From positions 62,001 to 126,000 of the forward strand of contig JAHIYE010000021.1 of NCBI GenBank assembly GCA_018815325.1: a stretch of 64,000 bases of DNA. Reading direction: 5' to 3'. This stretch comes from Gammaproteobacteria bacterium (GTDB taxonomy: Bacteria; Pseudomonadota; Gammaproteobacteria; Burkholderiales; Burkholderiaceae_C). Both the position numbers and the translations under genes were made by a program. The notes beneath the pieces are model-generated. The model was not told the DNA's origin. It saw nothing but the letters and a program-made list of their open reading frames with translations, and ran no database searches. Positions 37,801-45,233 of the stretch are shown one piece after another; position 1 is the first letter of the stretch; each line of letters opens with the position of its first letter.

Positions 37801-38706
37801 TGTGGTGCGGAGTGCAACACTGGCATGTTGCCCCAGGAGAAGCGTGGCCTTGCATTGAATGCCTCACTTCAACGTGACACGGTACGCTGGGATATCGGTA
37901 CCACCCCGCTGGGCTTTCCGGTACAGACGCTGGTGGGGGGCATGCTGCATAAGGGCGATATCGGGCCTTTCGGGTATTCGGTCGACATCTCCAGGCGCGC
38001 GCTTACCGGAAGCCTGTTGTCCTATGCCGGGGCGGTCGACCCGCGGACCGGACAAGTGTGGGGAGGTGTGCAGGCCAATGGTGTCCGGTTTGGCTTGAGT
38101 CTGGATCAGGGCGGAACCTATGGCGGCTGGTCATCACTGGGATTTCACCAGCTTGCCGGCAGAAATGTGCAAAGCAATAACCGCATGCAACTGATGGCGG
38201 GTGGCAATATGCGGGTCATCAACAAGGAGGATGAGCTTCTGCAGTTCGGGGTGACCGGCATGCACTGGCGCATGAGTGAGAACGCCGGCGAGTACACGTT
38301 TGGGCATGGCGGTTATTACAGCCCTCAGACGTACACCTCCTTGTCCTTTCCCGTGACCTATGGGCAGCGATTTGAGCGGTTTTCCTACGGCGTGCGTGCT
38401 TCGGTATCCACGTCGCGCTCGGACACCAAGGCGGCCCCCTACTACCCGACCGACCCCACCCTGCAGGCTGCGGACAATCGTTTCTATGGTGGTGGCCCTG
38501 GTACCGGAACCGGTCATTCGTTCCTGGTCTCATGGGAGTACCAGCTTCAGCCCCGGATGTTTCTGGGAGGTTTGCTGGAGATTGAGCGCTCCCCCGACTA
38601 CGCACCTAATCGAGTCGGGCTTTATCTCAGATATGCGACGGACAAGGTGTCGGCCCAACCGGTGTCCTTCCTGCCGGCCCCTTTGCAGCCTGTTTCCCAA
38701 TATTGA
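34792..38706 (+). CDS. bcsC: Cellulose export protein BcsC (TPR scaffold plus outer-membrane barrel)
   Basis: Outer-membrane exporter of cellulose, 1304 aa. A signal peptide ending about LCASPEE is followed by a long series of tetratricopeptide repeats (about residues 40-880, for example KLDEADNLLKQSLAG and GRHAEAEAYFQQALSLEP). The C-terminal ~370 residues form the beta-barrel with alternating hydrophobic strands and ends VSQY, typical for outer-membrane insertion. Start ATG 34792 lies inside bcsZ; ATG 34798 is an alternative. Length and layout agree with full BcsC, so export should be functional. Confidence 0.95.
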   Translation: MDMRRKLKTIAMLLGLGLTAQSSLCASPEEAASKNASSEPLVPAVSAIASLLAQARLWEARGRDDLVGEALEKLLAIAPNHPEALTQQALLEIRKQQPDNARQTLARLRQLSPQYPGVVQIETLLRLESRDSARLQQARSFIRNGKPEEALAILKAIYPAGPPTPALALEYWQVVGDTVNGWDAALKGLQDLQSKYPDDARYKLALAEHVLSRQPNDRTALERLSELAKNPETERAARAVWRRAMLRLGDSAGTIPLIQQYLEQEPVEDTAVRERLVNIQKAIAAQRRLQTDPYYQAGQRGLASLEANKLDEADNLLKQSLAGRPRDSAVVGGLGLLRMRQGRHAEAEAYFQQALSLEPNSNQWKSLIQTARFWGLMRQASDASEQLDFKLALTRLQNALAMNPREPAALTALARVHTALGQSAQAEKAWLEALRYEPANIGALTGLAGLYLQSGRENAIDALLSSLDKTQRDQVNASINAARASALKAKADVLIEKGDREQAITLLEQAALYDRNDPWLRHSLGRLYLEKGQPEKVEPLFAELLKRSSSDAAVHYAYALLQANQDRRQAALATLEPIADQDRNASMVSLQRDLWVGLVLERARAQAQRGRSRVAAEMLDKAQRLVGNDPERSLDLAGARIDVGDAQGAQRILKTLDDTKPPSIAWALRHARLTAASSDKADIQPLINRLSAMPLDSQQQDELRDIQLNHVLQQAETQRAGNHLQAALDLVRPWREKYPLEDRLLAREAGYLRSLGRREDALWRYQQLQTLQPKSRDVANAIIELKIQTGDLADARRLIQDETDHLDGATDDQLSDLVAARLDLEDYQEAARLVRLAIEKNPKNPRALAYASRLTRQEGRVDEAINLLQQSQSIYFAGLNPKAPATLSTLRLLPASQEPEAETLVVVEPPPPTVLANLEPSYTYRNLAEMLDQKTGWIATSLDQRNRTGTPGVSQYSATEIPVEWKLPQDRNGRLTLHADFVSLNAGALDLAASRNSFGSAALCGAECNTGMLPQEKRGLALNASLQRDTVRWDIGTTPLGFPVQTLVGGMLHKGDIGPFGYSVDISRRALTGSLLSYAGAVDPRTGQVWGGVQANGVRFGLSLDQGGTYGGWSSLGFHQLAGRNVQSNNRMQLMAGGNMRVINKEDELLQFGVTGMHWRMSENAGEYTFGHGGYYSPQTYTSLSFPVTYGQRFERFSYGVRASVSTSRSDTKAAPYYPTDPTLQAADNRFYGGGPGTGTGHSFLVSWEYQLQPRMFLGGLLEIERSPDYAPNRVGLYLRYATDKVSAQPVSFLPAPLQPVSQY

Positions 38707-38708
38707 TC

Positions 38709-39092
38709 ATGGCACTGAATCAATACTGCAAAAAAATCTGTCTGGCGCTGTCTGTTGCGGCCGCTCCCTACACGTGGGCGGTCGCCGACATGGCATCCTT
38801 GCCATATGACCACTACAACCCCGTCGTTCTGAACCAGTATGCAGTTCAAAAGATACGAGAAGGCGATTTGTCCAGCGCTCGCATCATGCTTGAGCGTGCG
38901 CATCTGCTGGCACCTCATGAAACCCGTATTGAGCGTAATCTTCGGACCTTGAGGCAGCTGCAAACTGCGGGGCAGAAGTCTTATCAGCTGGTAATTCTTC
39001 CGGTAAATGCGCCGGGCGCTCAAACGTCACCAGAGGCCGCTCCATCTGAGGCGGAAGTGTTGCCGCCCTATCCATTGTGGGAAATCAAGTGA
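38709..39092 (+). CDS. Small exported TPR-like protein of the cellulose operon, function unknown
   Basis: A 127-aa protein with a signal peptide (start MALNQYCKK, hydrophobic core, cleavage near TWAVADM). One TPR-like helical pair follows (YAVQKIREGDLSSARIMLERAHLLAPHETRIERNL, read as two helices). The C-terminal part is rich in Pro and Ala, ending PPYPLWEIK. The helical pair resembles single TPR units that dock on BcsC-type scaffolds. The start is ATG 38709, 2 nt after the bcsC stop. It has no standard bcs name that I recognise. Its place between bcsC and a second bcsB implies a cellulose-related role, which is inference. Confidence 0.65.
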   Translation: MALNQYCKKICLALSVAAAPYTWAVADMASLPYDHYNPVVLNQYAVQKIREGDLSSARIMLERAHLLAPHETRIERNLRTLRQLQTAGQKSYQLVILPVNAPGAQTSPEAAPSEAEVLPPYPLWEIK

Positions 39093-39532
39093 AATTGTCT
39101 TGGCGTATCAGCATGCTGCTATCGCTCTTGCTGCTGTGTGGGCAGGTCTTTGCCAGGAACAACTGGATCTGGCAGGGCGAGGATGATCGGGCTGATATTT
39201 ACATCGACTCCACCAACCTCAGTGATTCGGCTGAATGGGTCAAAGTCTGGACATTGCTTTCTTTCAAGCACGTTCAGCGCGGAGGCTGGCTTTCGGAGAG
39301 GCGGCTCTTCATGTTCTCCTGCAAGGATCAATCGCTTGAATGGCAGCAATCGATGTTTTATGAAGGGTACATGGGGGAGGGCAGATTTCTGCAAGCCCGC
39401 TCATTGTCAGTCTATGGCGTTAATGATTTGCGCCTGCTTGAGCTTGATCCTCGGACCAAAGACAAAGAAGCTTTTCTGAAGGCGGTTCCTGAAGGCTTGT
39501 TCATCGAGACTTTCAAGCGTTTATGCAAATGA
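39089..39532 (+). CDS. Exported surface-adhesin-E-like protein of the cellulose operon
   Basis: A 147-aa protein starting with GTG 39089 in a GTGA overlap with the preceding gene. A signal peptide is clear (hydrophobic MLLSLLLLCGQ, cleavage near VFA-RNN). The mature part has the layout of the surface-adhesin protein E-like domain found in many small Betaproteobacterial secreted proteins. These features are a Trp near the start, DIYIDSTNLSDS, a Trp-centred WTLLSFK strand, Cys in MFSCKD, and a final Cys in RLCK, probably a disulphide partner. It may bind a surface polymer; its work in cellulose assembly is unknown. The next gene overlaps its stop. Confidence 0.6.
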   Translation: MKLSWRISMLLSLLLLCGQVFARNNWIWQGEDDRADIYIDSTNLSDSAEWVKVWTLLSFKHVQRGGWLSERRLFMFSCKDQSLEWQQSMFYEGYMGEGRFLQARSLSVYGVNDLRLLELDPRTKDKEAFLKAVPEGLFIETFKRLCK

Positions 39533-41904
39533 GTAGATGGCGCTTCATGCGGGGAACTGGAAGCAGGTATCCGGGTTTCTCGGTGCGCTCAGATATTTTT
39601 TTGGCTTCGATCACATTGGCTGCGCGTGTACTGCTCCTCATGCTGCTCGCTGTGCGGCTGGCGCACGGTGGTGCTACGACGGAGACGACTGCCCCAGCTT
39701 TCAGGGAGGCTGGGGCGAAGTCAGTCTTGAATGGTGGGAAATTGTCCGATGGAAAAATCCGCCGCTATGGTTTTGCGGATATGGACAAGCTCCCAAGCAA
39801 GCGGGTGAAGCCCGTCAACCCACCCATGAAGATTCGGTTTGGCCTGCGAGGAGATGAGCTAGTTACACGTGCTGTCTTCAAAATTCGTTTTGCCCATTCT
39901 GCTGCGCTGATGCCCAATGAATCGCACTTGCGGGTGTTGCTCAACGACCAGGTCATCGGTGTTGTTCCGCTCACGAAGAGCAGTGCTGATCGCGAAAACC
40001 GGCTCGAGATTGCCTTGGAGCCCCAAAAGATAGAGGTTTTCAACACGCTTTCCCTGGAGTTCATAGGGCACTATGTCAATGATTGCGAGGACCCGCTGCA
40101 TGATGGTCTATGGCTTGACGTGATGCGAGGGTCTGAGGTCCAGCTGGAGACCCGGCCTGCGCGAGTGAAAAACGAACTCGGGTTGTTGCCACGTCCATTC
40201 TTTGACCCCGGTGACTATGGTCGACTGGAACTGCCGTTTGTCTTTCCAGAGCGCTATTCTCTTTCAACGTTGAAAGCGGCAGGTGTTACGGCATCCTGGT
40301 TTGGGCAACTGGCTGCATGGCGAGGCGCCCGGTTCCCGGTACATCTCAATACGCCGGGAAAGGGGCATGCTGTAGCTTTTGCGACCAACAAGGAGCGGCC
40401 GCAGTTCTTGAGGGATGGGAAAGAATTCGACGGGCCGGGTTTGAGCATCATGACCAATCCTGCGGACGCCAACTCAAGCTTGTTGCTGGTGAGCGGAAGG
40501 GACGCTGCAGACCTTGTGGTGGCTGCGCGTGCACTGGCACAAGCCAGTGCGGCCCTGTCGGGAGCACATGCCACGATTCGGCAATCCGCAAGGCCCGCGC
40601 CCAGAAAAGCCTACGACGCACCCAGCTGGGTCCGACTTGATCGACCCATGAAATTCGGTGAACTGGTTGAGTCGCGTCAACAACTGCAGGTATTCGGTCA
40701 TGAACCCGAGAGCATCTATGTGAACCTGCGAATTCCACCTGATCTTTTCATCTGGCGCAGCCGGGGAATACCGATCGATCTCAAGTTGCGTTACACACCA
40801 CCGGTTCGAACCATCGACTCCAAACTGGCCATTTCCGTTAATGGTGAACTGGTGAAGAGCCTCCCACTCAGTCCTACGGGCTTGGGAAGCGAGTCGAGCC
40901 GTATCGTGCTTCCCCTGCTGGATGACAGCCTGTTTGGCAAAGGGTCCGAGATCTTGATCCCTGCGTTCAAGCTGGGCGGGCGTAACCAGATGCAGTTCAA
41001 CTTCAAGTTCGGCTATTTGCCTGGGGGTCTGTGCCGCGATGCCCAGGTTGAGAATGTGCAGGCAGTGATTGATCCCGACTCGCAGATCGATTTCACGGGT
41101 TATCCGAATTACGCGACCATGCCGCATCTTGGCTATTTTGCCAATGCAGGGTTCCCATTTACCAAATTTGCAGACTTGGCACAAACAGCCGTGGTCATGC
41201 CCAGCTCACCCAGTCTTGTGGATGTTGAAGCCATGCTTGCGGTGATGGGCCGCATGGGCGAAGCAACTGGTACAGCATCCACCATGGTGGAGGTGGTGGG
41301 GCCGGCCGACGTGGAGGCCATCAAGAACCGGGACCTGATTCTGGTTGGAGCTTTGGGGGCACAGCCACTGCTTGAGCAATGGCAAGCAAGTTTGCCCGTC
41401 ATCTTGGCGGGTCCCCAGCGCAGTATCAGGCCGGTGCCTGGCACCATGGACCGAGTCGAGCAGTGGATGGGGACAGTGGTGACGCGCAAACCAGACCCCA
41501 AAGCACAAAAACATATCCGAGGAGACGGGCCACTTGGTGCATTGCTGGGCTTCGAGTCACCCCTCAGCTCGAATCGCAGCGTAGTGGCCTTGACAGGGAT
41601 CCGCGACACCGACATGTTGAGCGTGTTGAGTGTTCTGGAAGACCAGACCATGGTCAAGAGCATGTTGGGAAGTGTTTTTCTCGTGCATGGAGGCGAGGTC
41701 GAAAGTCTGGTTGCCGGCAAGTCCTACACGGTCGGAGAGCTTCCCTTCTGGACACAGCTCTGGTTTCCCTTGTCACATCACCCGATCGTGCTGGCCTTGA
41801 TGGCAGTTCTGGCCGTCCTGATTTTCGCGTTCGCGTTGTGGCGGTCCCTGCAAGCGGTCGCGCAGCGGCGGCTTGCAAGTGAAGTGGATGACTCGGGCAC
41901 TTGA
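39529..41904 (+). CDS. Second BcsB-family cellulose synthase subunit
   Basis: A full-length paralogue of BcsB in the same operon, about 791 aa from ATG 39529 (ATGA overlap with the previous stop); from the in-frame ATG 39523 it would be exactly 793 aa, like the first copy. It shares long family segments with copy one, for example VRLDRPMKFGELVES, LCRDAQVENVQAVIDPDS and GYFANAGFPFTKFADL, yet is clearly diverged overall. It has an N-terminal membrane segment (residues ~25-45) and a C-terminal anchor (ALMAVLAVLIFAFALW). Both copies look intact. It may replace or complement BcsB in a second or modified synthase. Confidence 0.88.
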   Translation: MSRWRFMRGTGSRYPGFSVRSDIFLASITLAARVLLLMLLAVRLAHGGATTETTAPAFREAGAKSVLNGGKLSDGKIRRYGFADMDKLPSKRVKPVNPPMKIRFGLRGDELVTRAVFKIRFAHSAALMPNESHLRVLLNDQVIGVVPLTKSSADRENRLEIALEPQKIEVFNTLSLEFIGHYVNDCEDPLHDGLWLDVMRGSEVQLETRPARVKNELGLLPRPFFDPGDYGRLELPFVFPERYSLSTLKAAGVTASWFGQLAAWRGARFPVHLNTPGKGHAVAFATNKERPQFLRDGKEFDGPGLSIMTNPADANSSLLLVSGRDAADLVVAARALAQASAALSGAHATIRQSARPAPRKAYDAPSWVRLDRPMKFGELVESRQQLQVFGHEPESIYVNLRIPPDLFIWRSRGIPIDLKLRYTPPVRTIDSKLAISVNGELVKSLPLSPTGLGSESSRIVLPLLDDSLFGKGSEILIPAFKLGGRNQMQFNFKFGYLPGGLCRDAQVENVQAVIDPDSQIDFTGYPNYATMPHLGYFANAGFPFTKFADLAQTAVVMPSSPSLVDVEAMLAVMGRMGEATGTASTMVEVVGPADVEAIKNRDLILVGALGAQPLLEQWQASLPVILAGPQRSIRPVPGTMDRVEQWMGTVVTRKPDPKAQKHIRGDGPLGALLGFESPLSSNRSVVALTGIRDTDMLSVLSVLEDQTMVKSMLGSVFLVHGGEVESLVAGKSYTVGELPFWTQLWFPLSHHPIVLALMAVLAVLIFAFALWRSLQAVAQRRLASEVDDSGT

Positions 41905-42081
41905 CGCGTCTCGTATTTGCCGAGGTCATTGCGTTGCAGAGCAGAGGGGCTAGGACGACCTGAAGTGTTGGTCTGAGCAGGCTGCTGGTGATATTCAAGG
42001 CATTCATAATGGGCGTTCAGGATAAAGTGTGTTCCACGACGGATTCCCTGCCGTATGAACCATGCTTCAATGGGAGATGCC

Positions 42082-42649
42082 ATGATCGCCACGCGTCCGG
42101 AAGAAAATCATTCAGGATCAGGTAGTTTGCGCAACGTGGTGACACTCATCACCGGCGGAAGTCGGGGGATTGGTTTGGCCATTGCGCAGGCCTATGCGGA
42201 TGAAGGTGCCGTCGTGTGCCTTGCCGCAACAAGTGCAGGCCGTCATGCCCGGAATGATTTCCCGCGGCTATGGCCGCATCATCAATATGGCTTCAACTGC
42301 CGGGGAATGGGGCTCGCTCAATCAAAGTGCCTATAACGTCAGCAAGTATGCGGTCGTTGCATTGACGCGTTGTGTCGCGCTGGAATTGGCAAAGACCGGC
42401 GTGACCGTCAACGCCATCTGTCCGGGCTCCGTGCAAACCGACATGGTGGACAAACTGAAAAACGAAGTTACCAAGAGTGCGGGCATCAGCCCTGATGATT
42501 TGATGAAGATTGCCTTGACACGTGTGCCGATGGGGCGGATCCTGGAGCCGCGGGAGATTTCTGGCATGGCCGTGTTGCTGGCTTCACCCGCAGGCAGCGA
42601 CATGACGGGGCAGTCTGTTCAGGTGGATGGTGGCGTGCTGTTATCTTGA
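42082..42649 (+). pseudogene. Short-chain dehydrogenase/reductase, internally deleted and frameshifted
   Basis: Remnant of a classical SDR of about 250 aa. The 5' part (from ATG 42082, GGGAG upstream) encodes the cofactor loop TGGSRGIGLA in one frame and stops making sense near 42230. The 3' part continues in the next frame with QAVMPGMISRGYGRIINMAS, the catalytic YNVSK and a normal C-terminus (VDGGVLLS). About 75-80 codons, including the NNAG region, are missing at the join. The product cannot be a working enzyme. It lies at the edge of the second catabolic island, between the cellulose operon and the HbpS-like gene. Confidence 0.88.
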
Positions 42650-42678
42650 GCCACTTCAGGCTGGCTGGGCCGGAGCTT

Positions 42679-43110
42679 TCAGCCAGTTTCGAGTCCGGCT
42701 GATTTGACGCCCGCCGCGCAGATCAGTTCATCCTCATCGCCAGTGCCGCCACTGGCGCCGGCGGCTCCCAGCACTTCTCCGTTGGCATTCTTGATCAACA
42801 CGGCGCCAGCCTGGGGCAGAAACTGACCCCCAGAAGTCGCGGACAGGGAAACAAAGAAGTTGGGATTGTCCCGGGCTCGTTCAGCCAGCGTCCGGCTGGA
42901 TGCGCCCATGCCGACGGCACCCCATGCCTTGGCACGGGCGATGTCAAAGCGGAACATGCTGGCGCCATCTTCTCTGGCGAAGGCCACAAGGTGGCCAGAG
43001 GCATCCAGCACCGTGATGCCCATGGGCTTGAAGCCTGATGCGTGGGAGGCTTTCAGTGCGCCATCAATGATGTCTTGGGCCTGCTTCAAGGTTAATGATG
43101 GGGTGGACAT
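42679..43110 (-). CDS. GlcG/HbpS family protein (heme-binding-like)
   Basis: A 143-aa protein of the GlcG/HbpS family (PF03928). These are small alpha/beta proteins often placed in catabolic operons; a few bind heme or corrinoid-like ligands, but most have no known task. Family segments are LTLKQAQDII, PMGITVLDASGHLVAF, DGASMFR and the glycine-rich AAGASGGTGDEDE near the end. The ATG at 43110 has AGGAGAAA upstream; a longer frame to 43275 is not family-like. The gene is divergent from the VOC gene across a 268-nt gap with an AT-rich stretch near 43260-43300. Confidence 0.85.
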   Translation of the reverse strand: MSTPSLTLKQAQDIIDGALKASHASGFKPMGITVLDASGHLVAFAREDGASMFRFDIARAKAWGAVGMGASSRTLAERARDNPNFFVSLSATSGGQFLPQAGAVLIKNANGEVLGAAGASGGTGDEDELICAAGVKSAGLETG

Positions 43111-43378
43111 GGCAGTTTCTCCTGGGGTTTTCATTCCATGGTGCTGAACGGGGCCGTGCACTGGCCAGTGCGCATTCTGGCATGTGTGGCCCAGTGTAGT
43201 TATCCGCGAAGTGTGGGCTGGAGCGGTTGAGGCGGGGGATTTCCCGTGAGGGGAAAAGTCTTTTTTATTGATCACACGATTAATTACTGGTTTGTCCTAA
43301 TGACCAGCGCTACTTGAGGTATCAAGATGGGGCTAACTTACTCACGGGGTTTGTGGATGAGCTCTTTACGGAGCAGTT

Positions 43379-43840
43379 ATGCCTATCGTCGACTTGAATC
43401 ACTATTTTGTCAGGGCGCATGACCTTGAGGCCACCAGGCAGTTCTATATGGATGTGCTGGGCTTTGAGATCATGCCAAGACCCAATTTCCCGTTCCCGGG
43501 ATATTGGTTGGGGGTGAACGGCTCCATTCAGGTGCACATCGGGCCCTCCAACATACCCAACCGAGAGCGCTATTACCTGGGAACCCGTGCAGACGCAGTA
43601 GATGGGCAAACGGGCGTGGTTGACCATGTGGCATTTGTGGCGGACGAGCCTCAGGTATTCGTAGCGCGTTTCAAACAGATGAAGATCGATTTTCGGCCGC
43701 GCCATTTGCCGGAGTCCAACTTGTACCAACTGTTCGTGAGAGACCCCAATGGTGTGGTGATCGAACTCAATTTCATGGGCGTCACGGATGTGGCGGATTG
43801 GGGGGGTGATGACTATTCAAAGATGGAGAGAGTGACATGA
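43379..43840 (+). CDS. VOC-superfamily (glyoxalase/dioxygenase fold) protein
   Basis: A 153-aa single-module VOC protein. Likely metal ligands are His in DLNHYFVR near residue 8, His in VVDHVAFV near residue 82 and Glu in VVIELNFMG near residue 132. This pattern suits a small metal-dependent isomerase, lyase or dioxygenase. GRD-like DPNGVVIELNF is the usual last strand. It heads a plus-strand run with a transporter; the next gene starts 89 nt on. Substrate unknown, but context suggests a step in the same catabolic pathway. Confidence 0.8.
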   Translation: MPIVDLNHYFVRAHDLEATRQFYMDVLGFEIMPRPNFPFPGYWLGVNGSIQVHIGPSNIPNRERYYLGTRADAVDGQTGVVDHVAFVADEPQVFVARFKQMKIDFRPRHLPESNLYQLFVRDPNGVVIELNFMGVTDVADWGGDDYSKMERVT

Positions 43841-43902
43841 ATAAGGGTCTGCACGTCTGGATTGCCTGATAAAGGGCTTGTCCGGAGATGTGGATATTTA
43901 CC

Positions 43903-43912
43903 GTTAGCTAAC
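43903..43912. promoter_or_regulatory. Perfect 10-nt palindrome upstream of the second transporter
   Basis: GTTAGCTAAC is exactly self-complementary and sits 17 nt before the GTG start of the binding-protein gene, just before its ribosome site AAGGAG. It could be an operator or part of an RNA element. No second copy was noticed in the window, so significance is uncertain. Confidence 0.3.
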
Positions 43913-43929
43913 TGGTGAAGGAGTTGAGA

Positions 43930-45186
43930 GTGAACAACATACGACGTAAGTTGCTGGGTACCGTCGGCGCCGCCTTGATCGCGGCCGGAATGACTTCAGG
44001 AGTCGCATTTGCGCAAGGGCAACCGATCAAGATTGGCATGAGCATGCCGCAAACCGGGGGGCTGGGTGGTGGCGGACAAGCGGCGCTGGTGGCCTTGAGG
44101 ATGTGGGTGGATGATGTCAATGCCAAAGGCGGACTGCTGGGGCGCAAGGTCGAGTTCATTGCATACGATGACCAGTCCAATCCTGCCAACACCCCCGGCA
44201 TCTATACCAAGCTGCTGGATGTTGACAAGGTCGACTTGCTCATAGCTCCTTATGCCACTGTGCCGACGGCACCCATCATGCCGCTGGTGAAGCAGCGGGG
44301 CAAACTGTTGATGGGTAACTTCTCATTTCAGGTGAACCAAACCGTCAAGCACGATATGTGGTTTAACAATGCACCCTGGAACGACGCAGACGGCTGGTCC
44401 AAAGGCTTCTTCGAGGCCGGGCAGAAAGCCGGTGGCAAGACGATTGCGTTTCTTGCCTCTGATCAGGAGTTCTCGCAGAACCTGGCCAATGGCGCGCGGG
44501 AGATTGTCAAGAAGCTGGGTTTGAAGAAGGTGTATGACCAGAATTACCCGCCGACCACAACCGATTTCTCCTCCGTGATTCGTTCCATTCGTGCGGCCAA
44601 GCCGGACATGGTGTTTGTGGCGTCCTATCCGAACGACTCGGTAGCGATTGTGCGAGCGGTCAACGAAATTGGCCTTGGTTCACAAGTTGTGATCTTTGGT
44701 GGCGCCATGGTCGGTCTGCAGTTCACTCCGATCATGGAAAACCTGGGTAGCCTGCTGAACGGCATTGTGAATTACCACACGTATGTTCCCGGCATGAAGT
44801 TCCCGGGCATTGATGACTTCTTCAATCGCTATTCGGTGAAGGCCGCTGAGGCCAAGGTGGACCCGCTGGGTTACTACCTGCCACCATTCAACTATGCCAT
44901 TGGCCAGATGCTTGAGCAGGCCATCAATGCCACCAAGAGTATTGATGACCGCAAGCTGGCGGACTATTTGCGCAAGAATGAAATGCAGACGATTGTGGGA
45001 CCGGTCCGCTTCGATGCAAATGGCGAGCGGGCGAACCAGCGACTGGTGACGATCCAGTTCCGCGATATTCAGGACAAAAACCTGGCGCAATTCAAGGGTA
45101 CCGGCAAGCAGGTCATCCTGCACCCCGCAGGTGACAAAAACGGGGAGTTCATCACGCCCTACTCGGCAGCCCGCAAGGCCAAATAA
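43930..45186 (+). CDS. ABC transporter substrate-binding protein (Leu/Ile/Val-type), second catabolic island
   Basis: Periplasmic binding protein of 418 aa. GTG 43930 is chosen because AAGGAG lies 6 nt upstream and a proper signal peptide follows (NNIRRKLLG, hydrophobic core, cleavage near AFAQG). The mature part begins PIKIGMSMPQTGGLGG, typical of type I amino-acid/aromatic-acid binding proteins. It is separated from its permease gene by an intrinsic-terminator-like hairpin, so it is probably made in excess. Only about distantly like the first cluster's binding protein. Ligand unknown; likely the substrate of the molybdenum hydroxylase pathway. Confidence 0.85.
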   Translation: MNNIRRKLLGTVGAALIAAGMTSGVAFAQGQPIKIGMSMPQTGGLGGGGQAALVALRMWVDDVNAKGGLLGRKVEFIAYDDQSNPANTPGIYTKLLDVDKVDLLIAPYATVPTAPIMPLVKQRGKLLMGNFSFQVNQTVKHDMWFNNAPWNDADGWSKGFFEAGQKAGGKTIAFLASDQEFSQNLANGAREIVKKLGLKKVYDQNYPPTTTDFSSVIRSIRAAKPDMVFVASYPNDSVAIVRAVNEIGLGSQVVIFGGAMVGLQFTPIMENLGSLLNGIVNYHTYVPGMKFPGIDDFFNRYSVKAAEAKVDPLGYYLPPFNYAIGQMLEQAINATKSIDDRKLADYLRKNEMQTIVGPVRFDANGERANQRLVTIQFRDIQDKNLAQFKGTGKQVILHPAGDKNGEFITPYSAARKAK

Positions 45187-45198
45187 GTCCTACTGTTC

Positions 45199-45224
45199 AA
45201 GAGGGGGCCTGCCCCCTCTTTTTT
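45199..45224 (+). terminator. Intrinsic terminator/attenuator after the binding-protein gene
   Basis: A 9-bp GC-rich stem AAGAGGGGG/CCCCCTCTT with a 4-nt loop is followed by a run of six T. It begins 12 nt after the binding-protein stop and ends 10 nt before the permease ATG. This is the best intrinsic terminator in the window. Partial readthrough would give more binding protein than membrane subunits. Confidence 0.85.
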
Positions 45225-45233
45225 CGGCGCAAC

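Noticed and set aside
34792-41904. CRISPR array or tandem DNA repeats in the bcs region
   Set aside because: The repetition is at protein level (TPR units of BcsC); no regular DNA repeat-spacer pattern was seen.
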